Positions 7,858 through 13,675 of a DNA stretch of 13,675 bases are shown here, in pieces. The position numbers were made by a program, and so were the translations under genes. The notes beneath the pieces were generated by a model that saw nothing but the letters and a program-made list of their open reading frames with translations, did not search any database and was not told where the DNA came from. Source of the stretch: an uncultured Chromatiaceae bacterium (lineage in GTDB: Bacteria; Pseudomonadota; Gammaproteobacteria; Enterobacterales; Alteromonadaceae); assembly GCA_946482325.1 (NCBI GenBank), contig CAMLRA010000107.1, positions 1 through 13,675 of the forward strand, in the 5' to 3' direction. The number at the start of each line of letters is the position of its first letter. Positions within the stretch are counted from its first letter, which is position 1.

Positions 7858-7869
7858 TACTGATTGGTA
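7858..7869. promoter_or_regulatory. Operator-like site 3 (TACTGATTGGTA)
   Basis: Exact copy of site 1, 50 bp after site 2 and upstream of the efflux promoter -35. Like site 1 it is followed so as to form an extended -10-like TGGTAAAAT (7865-7873) on the plus strand, so it may mark a second start for the regulator gene. Confidence 0.5.
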
Positions 7870-7999
7870 AAATAGTTTGGAACTTTTTCGCAGGGCAGCG
7901 ATTCTGTTGGTTATAAGCAGAAAATAAGCTGTCAGTGAATAAGCAGTGCAGCCAAGGTGGAGCGTCCGCTGTTTCGGTGATAAAGCCGGACTGTTGGTC

Positions 8000-8035
8000 G
8001 CAGTGTTTACCGCAGTGTTTACTGCAGTGTTTACC
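8000..8035. repeat. Tandem repeat, three 12-bp units (GCAGTGTTTACY)
   Basis: Three adjacent units at 8000-8011, 8012-8023 and 8024-8035 differ only in the last base (C, T, C). It lies in the leader of the TetR gene, about 96 bp before its ATG. It could be a short variable-number repeat or a set of protein sites; no function is evident. Confidence 0.8.
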
Positions 8036-8130
8036 AGGCCGGGCTGCTGCGTTATTCTCTGGCCCATGCAGATAAAGGGCGGTTGCGAGGTGGACTTCAG
8101 GTCGCCGCAGGTGCCGCCACAGAGGTAGTG

Positions 8131-8769
8131 ATGAGTGCAAACACGCTAAACAGCACCACATGTAATAACAGTGCACCGGTCGGCCGGCCCCGCGCATTTG
8201 ATTTGGAAACTGCGCTGCAAAAAGCGCTCGAAGTGTTCTGGCAAAAAGGTTATGAAGGCGCGTCTTTACCTGATCTGACTGAAGCCATGGGCATTAACAA
8301 ACCAAGCCTCTATGCCGCTTTTGGCAATAAAGAGCAGTTATTTCTCAAAGCCATTGAGCGCTATGAAAACCGCCCGAGCGCGTTTTTTTATCCGTCGATG
8401 GCCGAACCCACGGCGTATCGGGTGGCAGAGCGGATTCTGCTTGGTGCAGCGGCAGAGCACAGTAATCCGCAACATCCGCCGGGATGTCTGATGGTGCAGG
8501 GCGCTTTAGCCTGCAGTGACAGCGGTCAGTCAGTGAAAGATGCTTTGATTGCACGGCGTAAAGCCGGTTTTGAACAGTTGGTGCAGCGCTTTGAGCAGGC
8601 CAAAGCAGACGGTGATTTACCTGCTGATGCCGATCCGCAAGGGCTGGCTGGTTTTATTATCACGGTACTGCAAGGTTTATCAGTACAGGCGACCAATGGT
8701 GCCTGTAGTGAGCAGCTGCATAACATCGCCCGCACTGCACTAAAAGCATTTCCGGCGCCACAAGCTTAG
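8131..8769 (+). CDS. TetR/AcrR-family transcriptional regulator, probable local repressor of the efflux operon
   Basis: Seen: 212 residues from ATG at 8131. An N-terminal DNA-binding domain starts with GRPRAFDLETALQKALEVFW (18-37), with the helix-turn-helix at about 44-66 (ASLPDLTEAMGINKPSLYAA), followed by FGNKEQLFLKAIERY. The C-terminal ligand domain contains PPGCL with Cys119, typical of one TetR subgroup. Start choice: AGAGGT lies 5 nt before 8131; a longer frame from TTG at 8083 has no such site and adds residues outside the TetR fold. Known: such repressors release DNA when a drug-like or electrophilic ligand binds. Its position opposite the pump operon, with three repeated palindromes between, supports repression of the pump and itself. 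The ligand is unknown; Cys11, Cys119 and Cys128 leave thiol sensing open. Confidence 0.93.
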   Translation: MSANTLNSTTCNNSAPVGRPRAFDLETALQKALEVFWQKGYEGASLPDLTEAMGINKPSLYAAFGNKEQLFLKAIERYENRPSAFFYPSMAEPTAYRVAERILLGAAAEHSNPQHPPGCLMVQGALACSDSGQSVKDALIARRKAGFEQLVQRFEQAKADGDLPADADPQGLAGFIITVLQGLSVQATNGACSEQLHNIARTALKAFPAPQA

Positions 8770-8797
8770 ACGCGCACTGCGCCGGAGATGACGGTTA

Positions 8798-9016
8798 TTA
8801 CGGGGGCGGTTGTTTTAACACACGACAACCGCCGTCGAGATAAGGCCCGCTGTGTTTGACCCAGCCAGGCCCCGGCTCGGTTTGTTTGCAAATATATTTG
8901 CCGGTTTTGACACTTTGCCAGCGATACCAGAGCGCCGGTTCAGCACCGAGTCCGAACGCCAGCATCAGGAGCAATAAACCCGCACGCAGACTCAATTTTT
9001 TCTGCTTCATTGCCAT
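8798..9016 (-). CDS. Small predicted exported protein with two cysteines
   Basis: Seen: 72 codons, with a textbook signal peptide: basic start (MAMKQKK), hydrophobic core (LLLLMLAFGLG), and probable cleavage after Ala25. The mature part is about 47 residues, aromatic and glycine rich, with Cys43 and Cys64 (TGKYICKQTEPGPGW and GGCRV) that could form one disulfide. The start may be ATG 9016 or the third codon, ATG 9010; the AGG about 9 nt before 9010 favours the latter. It runs convergent to the TetR gene (28 bp between stops) and divergent from the diguanylate cyclase gene. I do not know a function; the overall pattern reminds me of small hypothetical exported proteins of marine gammaproteobacteria, which I cannot verify here. 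The signal peptide makes chance coding unlikely. Confidence 0.72.
   Translation of the reverse strand: MAMKQKKLSLRAGLLLLMLAFGLGAEPALWYRWQSVKTGKYICKQTEPGPGWVKHSGPYLDGGCRVLKQPPP
8805..8833. other. Perfect 9-bp stem at the 3' end of the small exported-protein gene
   Basis: GGCGGTTGT (8805-8813) pairs with ACAACCGCC (8825-8833) around an 11-nt loop. It covers the last codons of the small gene and would also form at the end of a read-through TetR transcript. No T-run follows on either strand, so it is not a typical intrinsic terminator; it may slow exonucleases at both 3' ends. Confidence 0.45.
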
Positions 9017-9064
9017 TTGCCTGTACTTCGCTCATCGATCCTCTTTATCACGTAGTGTGCCGGA

Positions 9065-9093
9065 TTGACCGCCCAGTTGTCGACGGGTACAGT
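9065..9093 (+). promoter_or_regulatory. Candidate promoter of the diguanylate cyclase gene
   Basis: TTGACC (9065-9070) and TACAGT (9088-9093) are exactly 17 bp apart. Initiation near 9100 would give a leader of about 37 nt to ATG 9137. A near-palindrome, GTCATCATGGTGAC (9092-9105), sits over the start point and could be an operator. Confidence 0.45.
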
Positions 9094-9136
9094 CATCATG
9101 GTGACGACTCATCAGCAGTCCTGCGGAGGCCTATTC

Positions 9137-10936
9137 ATGCGCGCTGGCTGGCTCAGCCTGATTTTTTTTCTTTGGTCTTGGACCCCGTGGGCTGATCCTG
9201 TGTTGCTGCAAGGCGTGGATTGTTGCGACCCGCGCCAGGATATCCGTGTGCTGTCCGACCCAAGTGGTGCATTGAGCTTTCGTCAGGTGAGGAATCTGCA
9301 GGCTGATTTTCAGATGCCGCTGCGGGAAGATCTCAGTTACGGCTATCGCAGCGGTGCTATCTGGTTGCATTTGCAAGTCAAATCCACTGAGCAATCGCGC
9401 TGGTGGTGGTTGTTTACCTATCCGTCGCTGGACCATCTGACACTCTATATTGAAAACAGTCAGGGCATTCGCCAGTTCCACAGTGGCGACATGGTCGCGT
9501 TGTCATCGCGCGCTCTGGTGCACCGCCAGGCGGTGTTTCCGCTCGATTTAGCCGCCGGTGATGTCACGACTTTGTGGTTGCGGGTCGAAAGTCAGGGCAG
9601 CATGACACTGCAGAACCAACTCATCAGCAATGACGAATTCATCAAACTAACCGCGGATGCTTATCTGGCGCCGGCTTTGTACTTTGGCGCTTTGCTGGCA
9701 CTGGCTGGTTATAACTTATTGTTATTTCTGGTGCTCAGAGAGAAAGTGTTTTTGTGGTATGTGTTGTTTGTGCTGTGGTTCGGCGTCGGTAGTGCCTCGT
9801 TAAACGGCCTTGGCGCTATTTACCTGTGGCCCGGAGCGCTGGAACTGTCGAACCGTTTGTTGCCGGTTGGGTTTACCGTTGCCGCTCTGATGGCGGTATT
9901 GTTCACCCGGGCATTCCTTGAAACAGCGCGCTTTAGTCCCGGCTGGGACAAGTTATTGCGCCCGCTCAGCACGCTGATGTTGGTTGCGGTTGGCTTTGCC
10001 GCCTGGATGCCGGTGCAACAAGCTTTGATCGTCATGTCGCTGATCGGCATTGTCGCGGTGTTAGCGCTGACTTTGTGCGCTATCCAGAGTGTGCTGAACC
10101 GGGCTCCCGGTGCGCGCTTGTTTGCGCTGGCCTGGGCCATGCTGTTGCTCGGTACTATTGTGATGTCTCTGCGCAATCTGGGCTTGTTGCCGTCAAACTT
10201 TTTTACTATCAATGCGATGCAGCTCGGCTCAGCGTTGGAAATGCTGCTGGTGTCTTTTGGTCTGGCAGCCCGTTTTAACCAGCTGAAACTGCAGCACAGC
10301 CAGGCTCAGCAGCAGGCGCTGGATGCCCAGCAGCAACTGGTGCAACAATTGCGCGAACATGAAAATCAGCTGGCGCAGAAAGTGGCAGAGCGCACCGCTG
10401 AACTGGAACAGATGAATGAAAAACTGCAGCGGCTGGCGACTACAGATCCGCTGACGGGCCTTGCCAACCGCAATGCCATGTATCAGCAGCTCAGTCAGGC
10501 GATGGCGCGGGCGAAACGGCAGGGTTCCAGTCTGGCTTTGTTATATCTGGACCTCGATGGCTTTAAGACGGTCAATGACCAGTTTGGGCATCTGGCCGGT
10601 GACAAAGTGCTGTTTGAAGTCAGTGAGCGGCTACGCGATGCAGTGCGGGAAACCGATCTGATTTGCCGGATTGGCGGGGACGAGTTTTTGCTGATTTGTG
10701 AGGGGCTGACGCAAGGCGCGATTCTGGTGCAGCTAACGGAACGACTGTTACAGCATGTGCAGCAGCCGTTTTATCATGGTACAGCGCAAATCAGGCTTGG
10801 CGTCAGCATCGGCGTGGCAATTAGCAGAGCCGGTGAAACCGCAGCCGAAGCGCTGATTGATGCCGCAGATCGTGCCATGTACGATGCCAAAGCGGCGGGT
10901 AAAAATTGTGTGCAGCTGGCCAGTGATTTTGCCTGA
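9137..10936 (+). CDS. Membrane diguanylate cyclase: 7TMR-DISMED2 sensor, 7TM module, GGDEF domain
   Basis: Seen: 599 residues from ATG 9137, chosen because GGAGG lies 7 nt upstream and a signal peptide (about 1-19) follows; a longer frame from TTG 9065 lacks both. Order: periplasmic beta-rich sensor (about 20-165, DISMED2-like, with GYRSGAIWLHLQV and a Trp run near 89-91), about seven hydrophobic segments at 175-380, a coiled coil at about 385-435 (AQQQALDAQQQLVQQL), then the GGDEF domain 436-595. The active-site loop GGDEF is intact (513-517), the metal-binding aspartates lie in LDLDGFK (471-477), and the inhibitory I-site RETD is at 504-507, five residues before GGDEF as expected. Known: such proteins make c-di-GMP from two GTP under periplasmic signal control, with product inhibition through the I-site. 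No EAL domain. Signal unknown; it may bind a carbohydrate-like ligand. Confidence 0.95.
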   Translation: MRAGWLSLIFFLWSWTPWADPVLLQGVDCCDPRQDIRVLSDPSGALSFRQVRNLQADFQMPLREDLSYGYRSGAIWLHLQVKSTEQSRWWWLFTYPSLDHLTLYIENSQGIRQFHSGDMVALSSRALVHRQAVFPLDLAAGDVTTLWLRVESQGSMTLQNQLISNDEFIKLTADAYLAPALYFGALLALAGYNLLLFLVLREKVFLWYVLFVLWFGVGSASLNGLGAIYLWPGALELSNRLLPVGFTVAALMAVLFTRAFLETARFSPGWDKLLRPLSTLMLVAVGFAAWMPVQQALIVMSLIGIVAVLALTLCAIQSVLNRAPGARLFALAWAMLLLGTIVMSLRNLGLLPSNFFTINAMQLGSALEMLLVSFGLAARFNQLKLQHSQAQQQALDAQQQLVQQLREHENQLAQKVAERTAELEQMNEKLQRLATTDPLTGLANRNAMYQQLSQAMARAKRQGSSLALLYLDLDGFKTVNDQFGHLAGDKVLFEVSERLRDAVRETDLICRIGGDEFLLICEGLTQGAILVQLTERLLQHVQQPFYHGTAQIRLGVSIGVAISRAGETAAEALIDAADRAMYDAKAAGKNCVQLASDFA

Positions 10937-10941
10937 CACAA

Positions 10942-10980
10942 CAGATAAAAAAAGCGGCAAAATTGCCGCTTTTTTATCTG
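10942..10980. terminator. Strong bidirectional intrinsic terminator
   Basis: CAGAT, seven A, GCGGCAA, a short AA turn, TTGCCGC, six T and ATCTG form an almost perfect stem with A- and T-runs on both sides. It starts 6 nt after the cyclase stop codon and lies 12 bp before the convergent SapC-family stop codon, so it ends transcription in both directions. Confidence 0.93.
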
Positions 10981-10992
10981 GAAAACAAAAGT

Positions 10993-11700
10993 TTAAGCTG
11001 TTGCGGCAGGCAGACGCGCAATCAGTGCACCAATGCGTTCCAGTGAAGTGAAGTGCGCATAAATTGCCGGTAACACACCAAACTTACGTAACTGCAGGAA
11101 TTGCTCGTCGCTTAATGCGTCGAATTTTTCCCGGTCAATCACATGGAAACCATTCAGGCGGCGCTCGTTGCCTGCCAGGTCGCGGTATTGCAGACCATCG
11201 GCTTTAAAAAGGCCCATCTCAGTGATTTGGTTCAGGATGTTGCGGCTGACGGTATTGGCGTCGATGTAATCTTTGAAGAAAGCGTTGATGCCGTCGAAAA
11301 ATTCAGTGGCTTTGCCTTCTGCATCAAACAGCGCCTGACCTTCAGTACGGCTGACGTTGTCTGCTTGTTCGTTGACACACAGGATTAACTGCTCGTCATT
11401 AGCCTGAGCGAGCGTGAACGGGTAAGCCCGGATACCGGCAGGAACATATTCACCTTTCCACTCGCCATCTTGCAGGAACAGGTTTTGCGCCTCTTGCAGA
11501 CCAAAGACCGCGACCGGGTTGTAGACTTCGGCGTCGCCGGCTTTTAAAAAGAAAATTGGATAAAACGGCGCAGCGGCAGTGAATTCCTGCAGCATTAATG
11601 GCGCGACGTGACGGTTTTCCAGGATTTCAACGGAGAATTTTGGCAGGATACGCAGATCTTTGTGTTGGTCCTGGGTCAGGGCGACTGGTTGAGCGAGCAT
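10993..11700 (-). CDS. SapC-family protein (PF07277-like)
   Basis: Seen: 235 residues from ATG 11700, with AAGGAAG about 8 nt upstream. The frame is open to 11838, but the extra residues have no ribosome binding site and look unrelated, so the shorter start is preferred. Features typical of the family: APFYPIFFLKAGDAEVYNP (about 43-61), GLQEAQNLFL, EYVPAGIRAYPF, a middle acidic helix region (FFDGINAFFKDYIDAN) and GFHVIDREKFDALSDEQFLQL near the C-terminus. No signal peptide. Known: the name comes from a Campylobacter fetus surface-layer locus protein, but the function is not settled; in other Proteobacteria it often lies beside TonB-dependent receptors and flavin-dependent halogenases. Here it stands alone between two terminated or divergent units. 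Family is confident, role unknown. Confidence 0.85.
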   Translation of the reverse strand: MLAQPVALTQDQHKDLRILPKFSVEILENRHVAPLMLQEFTAAAPFYPIFFLKAGDAEVYNPVAVFGLQEAQNLFLQDGEWKGEYVPAGIRAYPFTLAQANDEQLILCVNEQADNVSRTEGQALFDAEGKATEFFDGINAFFKDYIDANTVSRNILNQITEMGLFKADGLQYRDLAGNERRLNGFHVIDREKFDALSDEQFLQLRKFGVLPAIYAHFTSLERIGALIARLPAATA

Positions 11701-11955
11701 GTTACTACTTCCTTTGGATCTTGTCTGAGGCCAGCATTGGCGGGCGTCCGCCGGTGGCCGGTTTTTATAAAGTCGCAAGCACCATACTATAAAAATATGA
11801 CAGAATGCCAGCGCCGTTCTGCAGAAAAATGTTAGCAATTTAGCAACGCCAGACCTGTGCTGTGGCGACCGGTTGAGTAACAGGCTGAATTTATGAATAA
11901 TGCCGCCGTTTTCTGCGATTTCCGCCGCGAAGCTGTGACGAGGATATAACCCTGC
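11701..11955. other. Divergent spacer between SapC-family and phosphoethanolamine transferase genes
   Basis: 255 bp with promoters expected both ways. Rightward: TTGAGT (11873-11878) and AATAAT (11896-11901), 17 bp apart. Leftward: a possible -10, TATAGT, on the minus strand near 11785-11790, without a clear -35. A GC-rich hairpin, GGCGG/CCGCC with a 4-nt loop at 11739-11752, would lie in the SapC leader, probably inside a longer weak stem. No gene is seen. Confidence 0.4.
11873..11901 (+). promoter_or_regulatory. Candidate promoter of the phosphoethanolamine transferase gene
   Basis: TTGAGT (-35) and AATAAT (-10) with a 17-bp spacer; initiation near 11908 gives a leader of about 48 nt. AGGA at 11941-11944 serves as ribosome binding site, 11 nt before ATG 11956, which is somewhat long. 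Confidence 0.4.
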
Positions 11956-13675
11956 ATGATTAAAAAACTGCCGCAGAGCCAGTCACTGGCCGTTGTCTTG
12001 CTGCTGAGTTTACTGCTGTTGTTGTTATCACCGCAGTGGTTGGTGCTGCAACGCGGACAGGACCTGAATTTGTGGTTACGTTTTGGTCTGTTGCCAGCTG
12101 CGTTGTTGTTGCTGCTGTTGTTGTCGGTGCAGCGTTCGCCCGGCCGCTCGGTGTGGCTGTGGCTGCCATTGGCGTTGTTGGTGCCGCAGGAATGGTTTTA
12201 TCAGCTGACTTACGGCAAGGCCACAGACGCGCATGCGATGGCGATTATCTTTGAAACTGATTTGGCTGAAGCTGCAGGGTATTTGTCCGGCATTGGCTGG
12301 TTGTTGTTCGCGGCTTTGCTTGGCATTTTGTTGTTATTTGGCCTGACCAGCAGTGTGCTGCTGGCGGCGCAATTGCACTGGCCACGGTTCTGCCGGCCGC
12401 TGATTTGGGCTTGTACGCTGGCGGGACTTGGCTGGGTAGCGCTGCAAGAGCGTCAATACGCCATTGAATACCCGGTGGTACAGCAGGCCGACGCAACACA
12501 GACGGCGCTGAGCCGACGGCCTTTACCGCAAAGTCACAATCTGTTTTATCAGAGTTTTCCGCTCAATCTGCTGCTGGCCGGCAATGAGTTCCGCGTGCAG
12601 CAACAGGCACTGAGCGCAGTCGCGGCGAAAAGCCGTGAGTTTAAATTTGGTGCAGCGCTGCCGGAAGTGCTGGGCGAGCGGCAAATCTATGTACTGGTGA
12701 TAGGCGAAACCCTGCGACCGGACCGGCTGCAGCTCAATGGCTATGGCCGCGCTACCACGCCGGAACTGGCCAGTATTCCCGGCGTTATCAGCTTTCAGGA
12801 TATGGTCAGCCCCTGGGCCTGGACGCGGATGTCGGTGCCGGTGATTGTTTCGCGTAAAAACGCCGACAATCACAGTTATTTCTTTGATGAAAAGTCCCTG
12901 GTCGCCGCTTTTGGTGAGGCAGGCTTTCGGACCTATTGGCTGTCCACGCAAAGTCCGCTCGGCGTGCATGACTCTTCGGTGGCTTTACATGCCAGCGAAG
13001 CTGACGAAGTTCAGTATTTAAATCCGGTCGGCTACAAAAAAGAAGGCTTTTACGACGAGGTATTGCTGGATGCATTTAAACGGGTGCTGGCAAAACAGGA
13101 GCAAAAACAACTGATTGTGCTGCATACGCTCGGCAGTCATTTCAGTTATACCGACCGTTACCCACCAGCTTTTGACCGTTTTTTGCCCTCAGGCAAAGGC
13201 CAGAAGATTGGTATGCATGATAAGGCCAATCGTGAGCTGCTAAATAATGCTTATGACAACACTGTGCTTTATACCGATTTTATCGTCGCCGGCCTGATCC
13301 GCCAACTACAGCAACAGCAGGCTATCGCCAGTTTGTTACTGGTGTCCGATCATGGTGAAAACATCTTTGACGGTGATTGCGATAAAAGCGGCCATGGTCA
13401 CAATACTGAATTCGATTATCGGGTCGGCGCTTTGTGGTGGGGCTCTGAGTTGTTCAGCAAACAGTTTCCGCAGAAGACACAGCAGCTGAACCTTGCGGCG
13501 CGGCAACCTTTAATGACCAGTCAGACTTTCCATACCATGCTGCAGCTGGCAGATATTCATTATCCAACGCAGCAGAGCGAACTGAGTTTTGCCAGTGCGG
13601 CTTTTAAGCCACAGCCGCGGTTGTTATGGACAGGTGTCGATTTTGATAAGGTCACCAAAACCGGTCAGTGCCGGC
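11956..13675 (+). CDS. Phosphoethanolamine transferase (EptA-like, sulfatase fold), 3' end cut
   Basis: Seen: ATG 11956, 573 codons with no stop before the right edge. Five hydrophobic segments in the first 180 residues (about 9-27, 38-55, 58-75, 95-125, 135-155) precede a soluble periplasmic sulfatase domain. Catalytic elements are present: Glu251 in VIGETLRPDRLQLNGYGR, nucleophile Thr290 in PWAWTRMSVP, HTLGSH with His395, SDHGEN with Asp465 and His466, and GHGHNTE with His480. Known: EptA/Mcr-type enzymes move phosphoethanolamine from phosphatidylethanolamine to lipid A, core sugars or other glycans, at the outer face of the inner membrane, and lipid A modification lowers polymyxin binding. 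Compared with EptA from memory, WAWT replaces the usual more polar, Cys-containing run before Thr, so the acceptor may not be lipid A. Family is sure; acceptor and the missing C-terminus are open. Confidence 0.92.
   Translation, partial: MIKKLPQSQSLAVVLLLSLLLLLLSPQWLVLQRGQDLNLWLRFGLLPAALLLLLLLSVQRSPGRSVWLWLPLALLVPQEWFYQLTYGKATDAHAMAIIFETDLAEAAGYLSGIGWLLFAALLGILLLFGLTSSVLLAAQLHWPRFCRPLIWACTLAGLGWVALQERQYAIEYPVVQQADATQTALSRRPLPQSHNLFYQSFPLNLLLAGNEFRVQQQALSAVAAKSREFKFGAALPEVLGERQIYVLVIGETLRPDRLQLNGYGRATTPELASIPGVISFQDMVSPWAWTRMSVPVIVSRKNADNHSYFFDEKSLVAAFGEAGFRTYWLSTQSPLGVHDSSVALHASEADEVQYLNPVGYKKEGFYDEVLLDAFKRVLAKQEQKQLIVLHTLGSHFSYTDRYPPAFDRFLPSGKGQKIGMHDKANRELLNNAYDNTVLYTDFIVAGLIRQLQQQQAIASLLLVSDHGENIFDGDCDKSGHGHNTEFDYRVGALWWGSELFSKQFPQKTQQLNLAARQPLMTSQTFHTMLQLADIHYPTQQSELSFASAAFKPQPRLLWTGVDFDKVTKTGQCR

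Larger units (their letters stand above)
7707..8130. other. Efflux operon / TetR divergent control region
   Basis: A 424-bp non-coding spacer between the divergent adaptor and regulator genes. The left half (7775-7875) holds two promoter-like sequences and three operator-like 12-mers; the right half holds a 3 x 12-bp tandem repeat (8000-8035) and the regulator's ribosome binding site. If the plus-strand promoter near 7781-7806 is the one used, the regulator mRNA has an unusually long leader of roughly 320 nt. Confidence 0.7.

Noticed and set aside
8000..8035. The three 12-bp units as a minimal CRISPR array
   Set aside because: Units are adjacent with no spacers and far too short; no cas genes are near.
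7946..8128. A 60-codon plus-strand frame from GTG 7946 that ends 2 nt before the TetR ATG, as a possible leader peptide
   Set aside because: The GTG start has no ribosome binding site, the composition is not protein-like, and its repeated AVFT comes from the 12-bp DNA repeat. The stop position may be chance.
8083..8130. N-terminal extension of the TetR-family protein by 16 residues from TTG 8083
   Set aside because: No ribosome binding site before the TTG, whereas ATG 8131 has AGAGGT close upstream and the TetR fold begins after it.
7844..8197. 117-codon minus-strand frame with repeated KHC motifs across the control region
   Set aside because: The His/Cys repeat comes from the 12-bp DNA tandem repeat, the frame runs through the operator array and the start of the TetR gene, and no family resemblance is seen.
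9065..9136. N-terminal extension of the diguanylate cyclase from TTG 9065
   Set aside because: It would place 24 polar residues before the signal peptide and coincides with the promoter candidate; ATG 9137 has GGAGG at ideal spacing.
11701..11838. 46-residue N-terminal extension of the SapC-family protein
   Set aside because: The extra part is Cys/Arg/aromatic-rich, unlike the family, and has no ribosome binding site; ATG 11700 has a strong one.
12245..13075. Minus-strand frames of 84-148 codons opposite the phosphoethanolamine transferase
   Set aside because: The plus strand here encodes conserved catalytic motifs of the transferase; the minus frames have no family features.

Overview
The window looks like chromosomal DNA of a gammaproteobacterium. 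The RND pump most resembles the OqxB/MexF group, the mix of genes (SapC-family protein, orphan periplasmic binding protein, 7TMR-DISM diguanylate cyclase, sulfatase-fold phosphoethanolamine transferase) suits Alteromonadales/Chromatiales such as Rheinheimera, and base composition is moderate (about half GC by eye). The genus is a guess. There are no insertion sequences, tRNA or rRNA genes, integrases or CRISPR arrays; almost all of it is intact coding sequence with short spacers.

Layout, left to right. (1) 1-501, minus strand: the first 167 residues of a PfkB-family sugar kinase, cut by the left edge. (2) 502-1927, plus strand: a 255-bp spacer, a 113-residue protein I do not recognise, a bulged hairpin, then a stand-alone periplasmic solute-binding protein. 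(3) 1922-7706, minus strand: a complete tripartite RND efflux operon in the order adaptor lipoprotein, inner-membrane pump, outer-membrane lipoprotein channel. Pump and channel genes overlap by 8 bp, and the channel gene overlaps the convergent binding-protein gene by 6 bp. (4) 7707-8130: a 424-bp control region with three copies of an operator-like 12-mer, two promoter-like sequences facing each other over the middle copy, and a 3 x 12-bp tandem repeat. (5) 8131-8769, plus strand: a TetR/AcrR-family regulator, the obvious candidate to bind those operators. (6) 8798-9016, minus strand: a 72-residue predicted exported protein with two cysteines. (7) 9137-10936, plus strand: a membrane diguanylate cyclase with periplasmic sensor, seven-TM module and GGDEF domain, ended by a strong bidirectional terminator at 10942-10980. 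(8) 10993-11700, minus strand: a SapC-family protein. (9) 11956-13675, plus strand: most of a phosphoethanolamine transferase, cut by the right edge.

How the genes fit together. The efflux operon and the TetR gene form a classic self-contained unit: pump genes on one side, local repressor on the other, operators between. The transferase (probably lipid A or other envelope decoration) and the pump both act on envelope permeability and resistance to toxic compounds, but nothing in the sequence shows co-regulation. The exported mini-protein and the diguanylate cyclase are divergent neighbours with a 120-bp shared spacer, so a functional link is possible but unproven.

I see no clear previously undescribed multi-gene system. 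The most unusual items are the operator array with face-to-face promoters, the small exported protein beside the sensor cyclase, and the convergent gene pair whose stop codons lie inside an inverted repeat. Two real genes at the window edges (1-501 minus, 11956-13675 plus) have no stop codon inside the window and are easy to miss.
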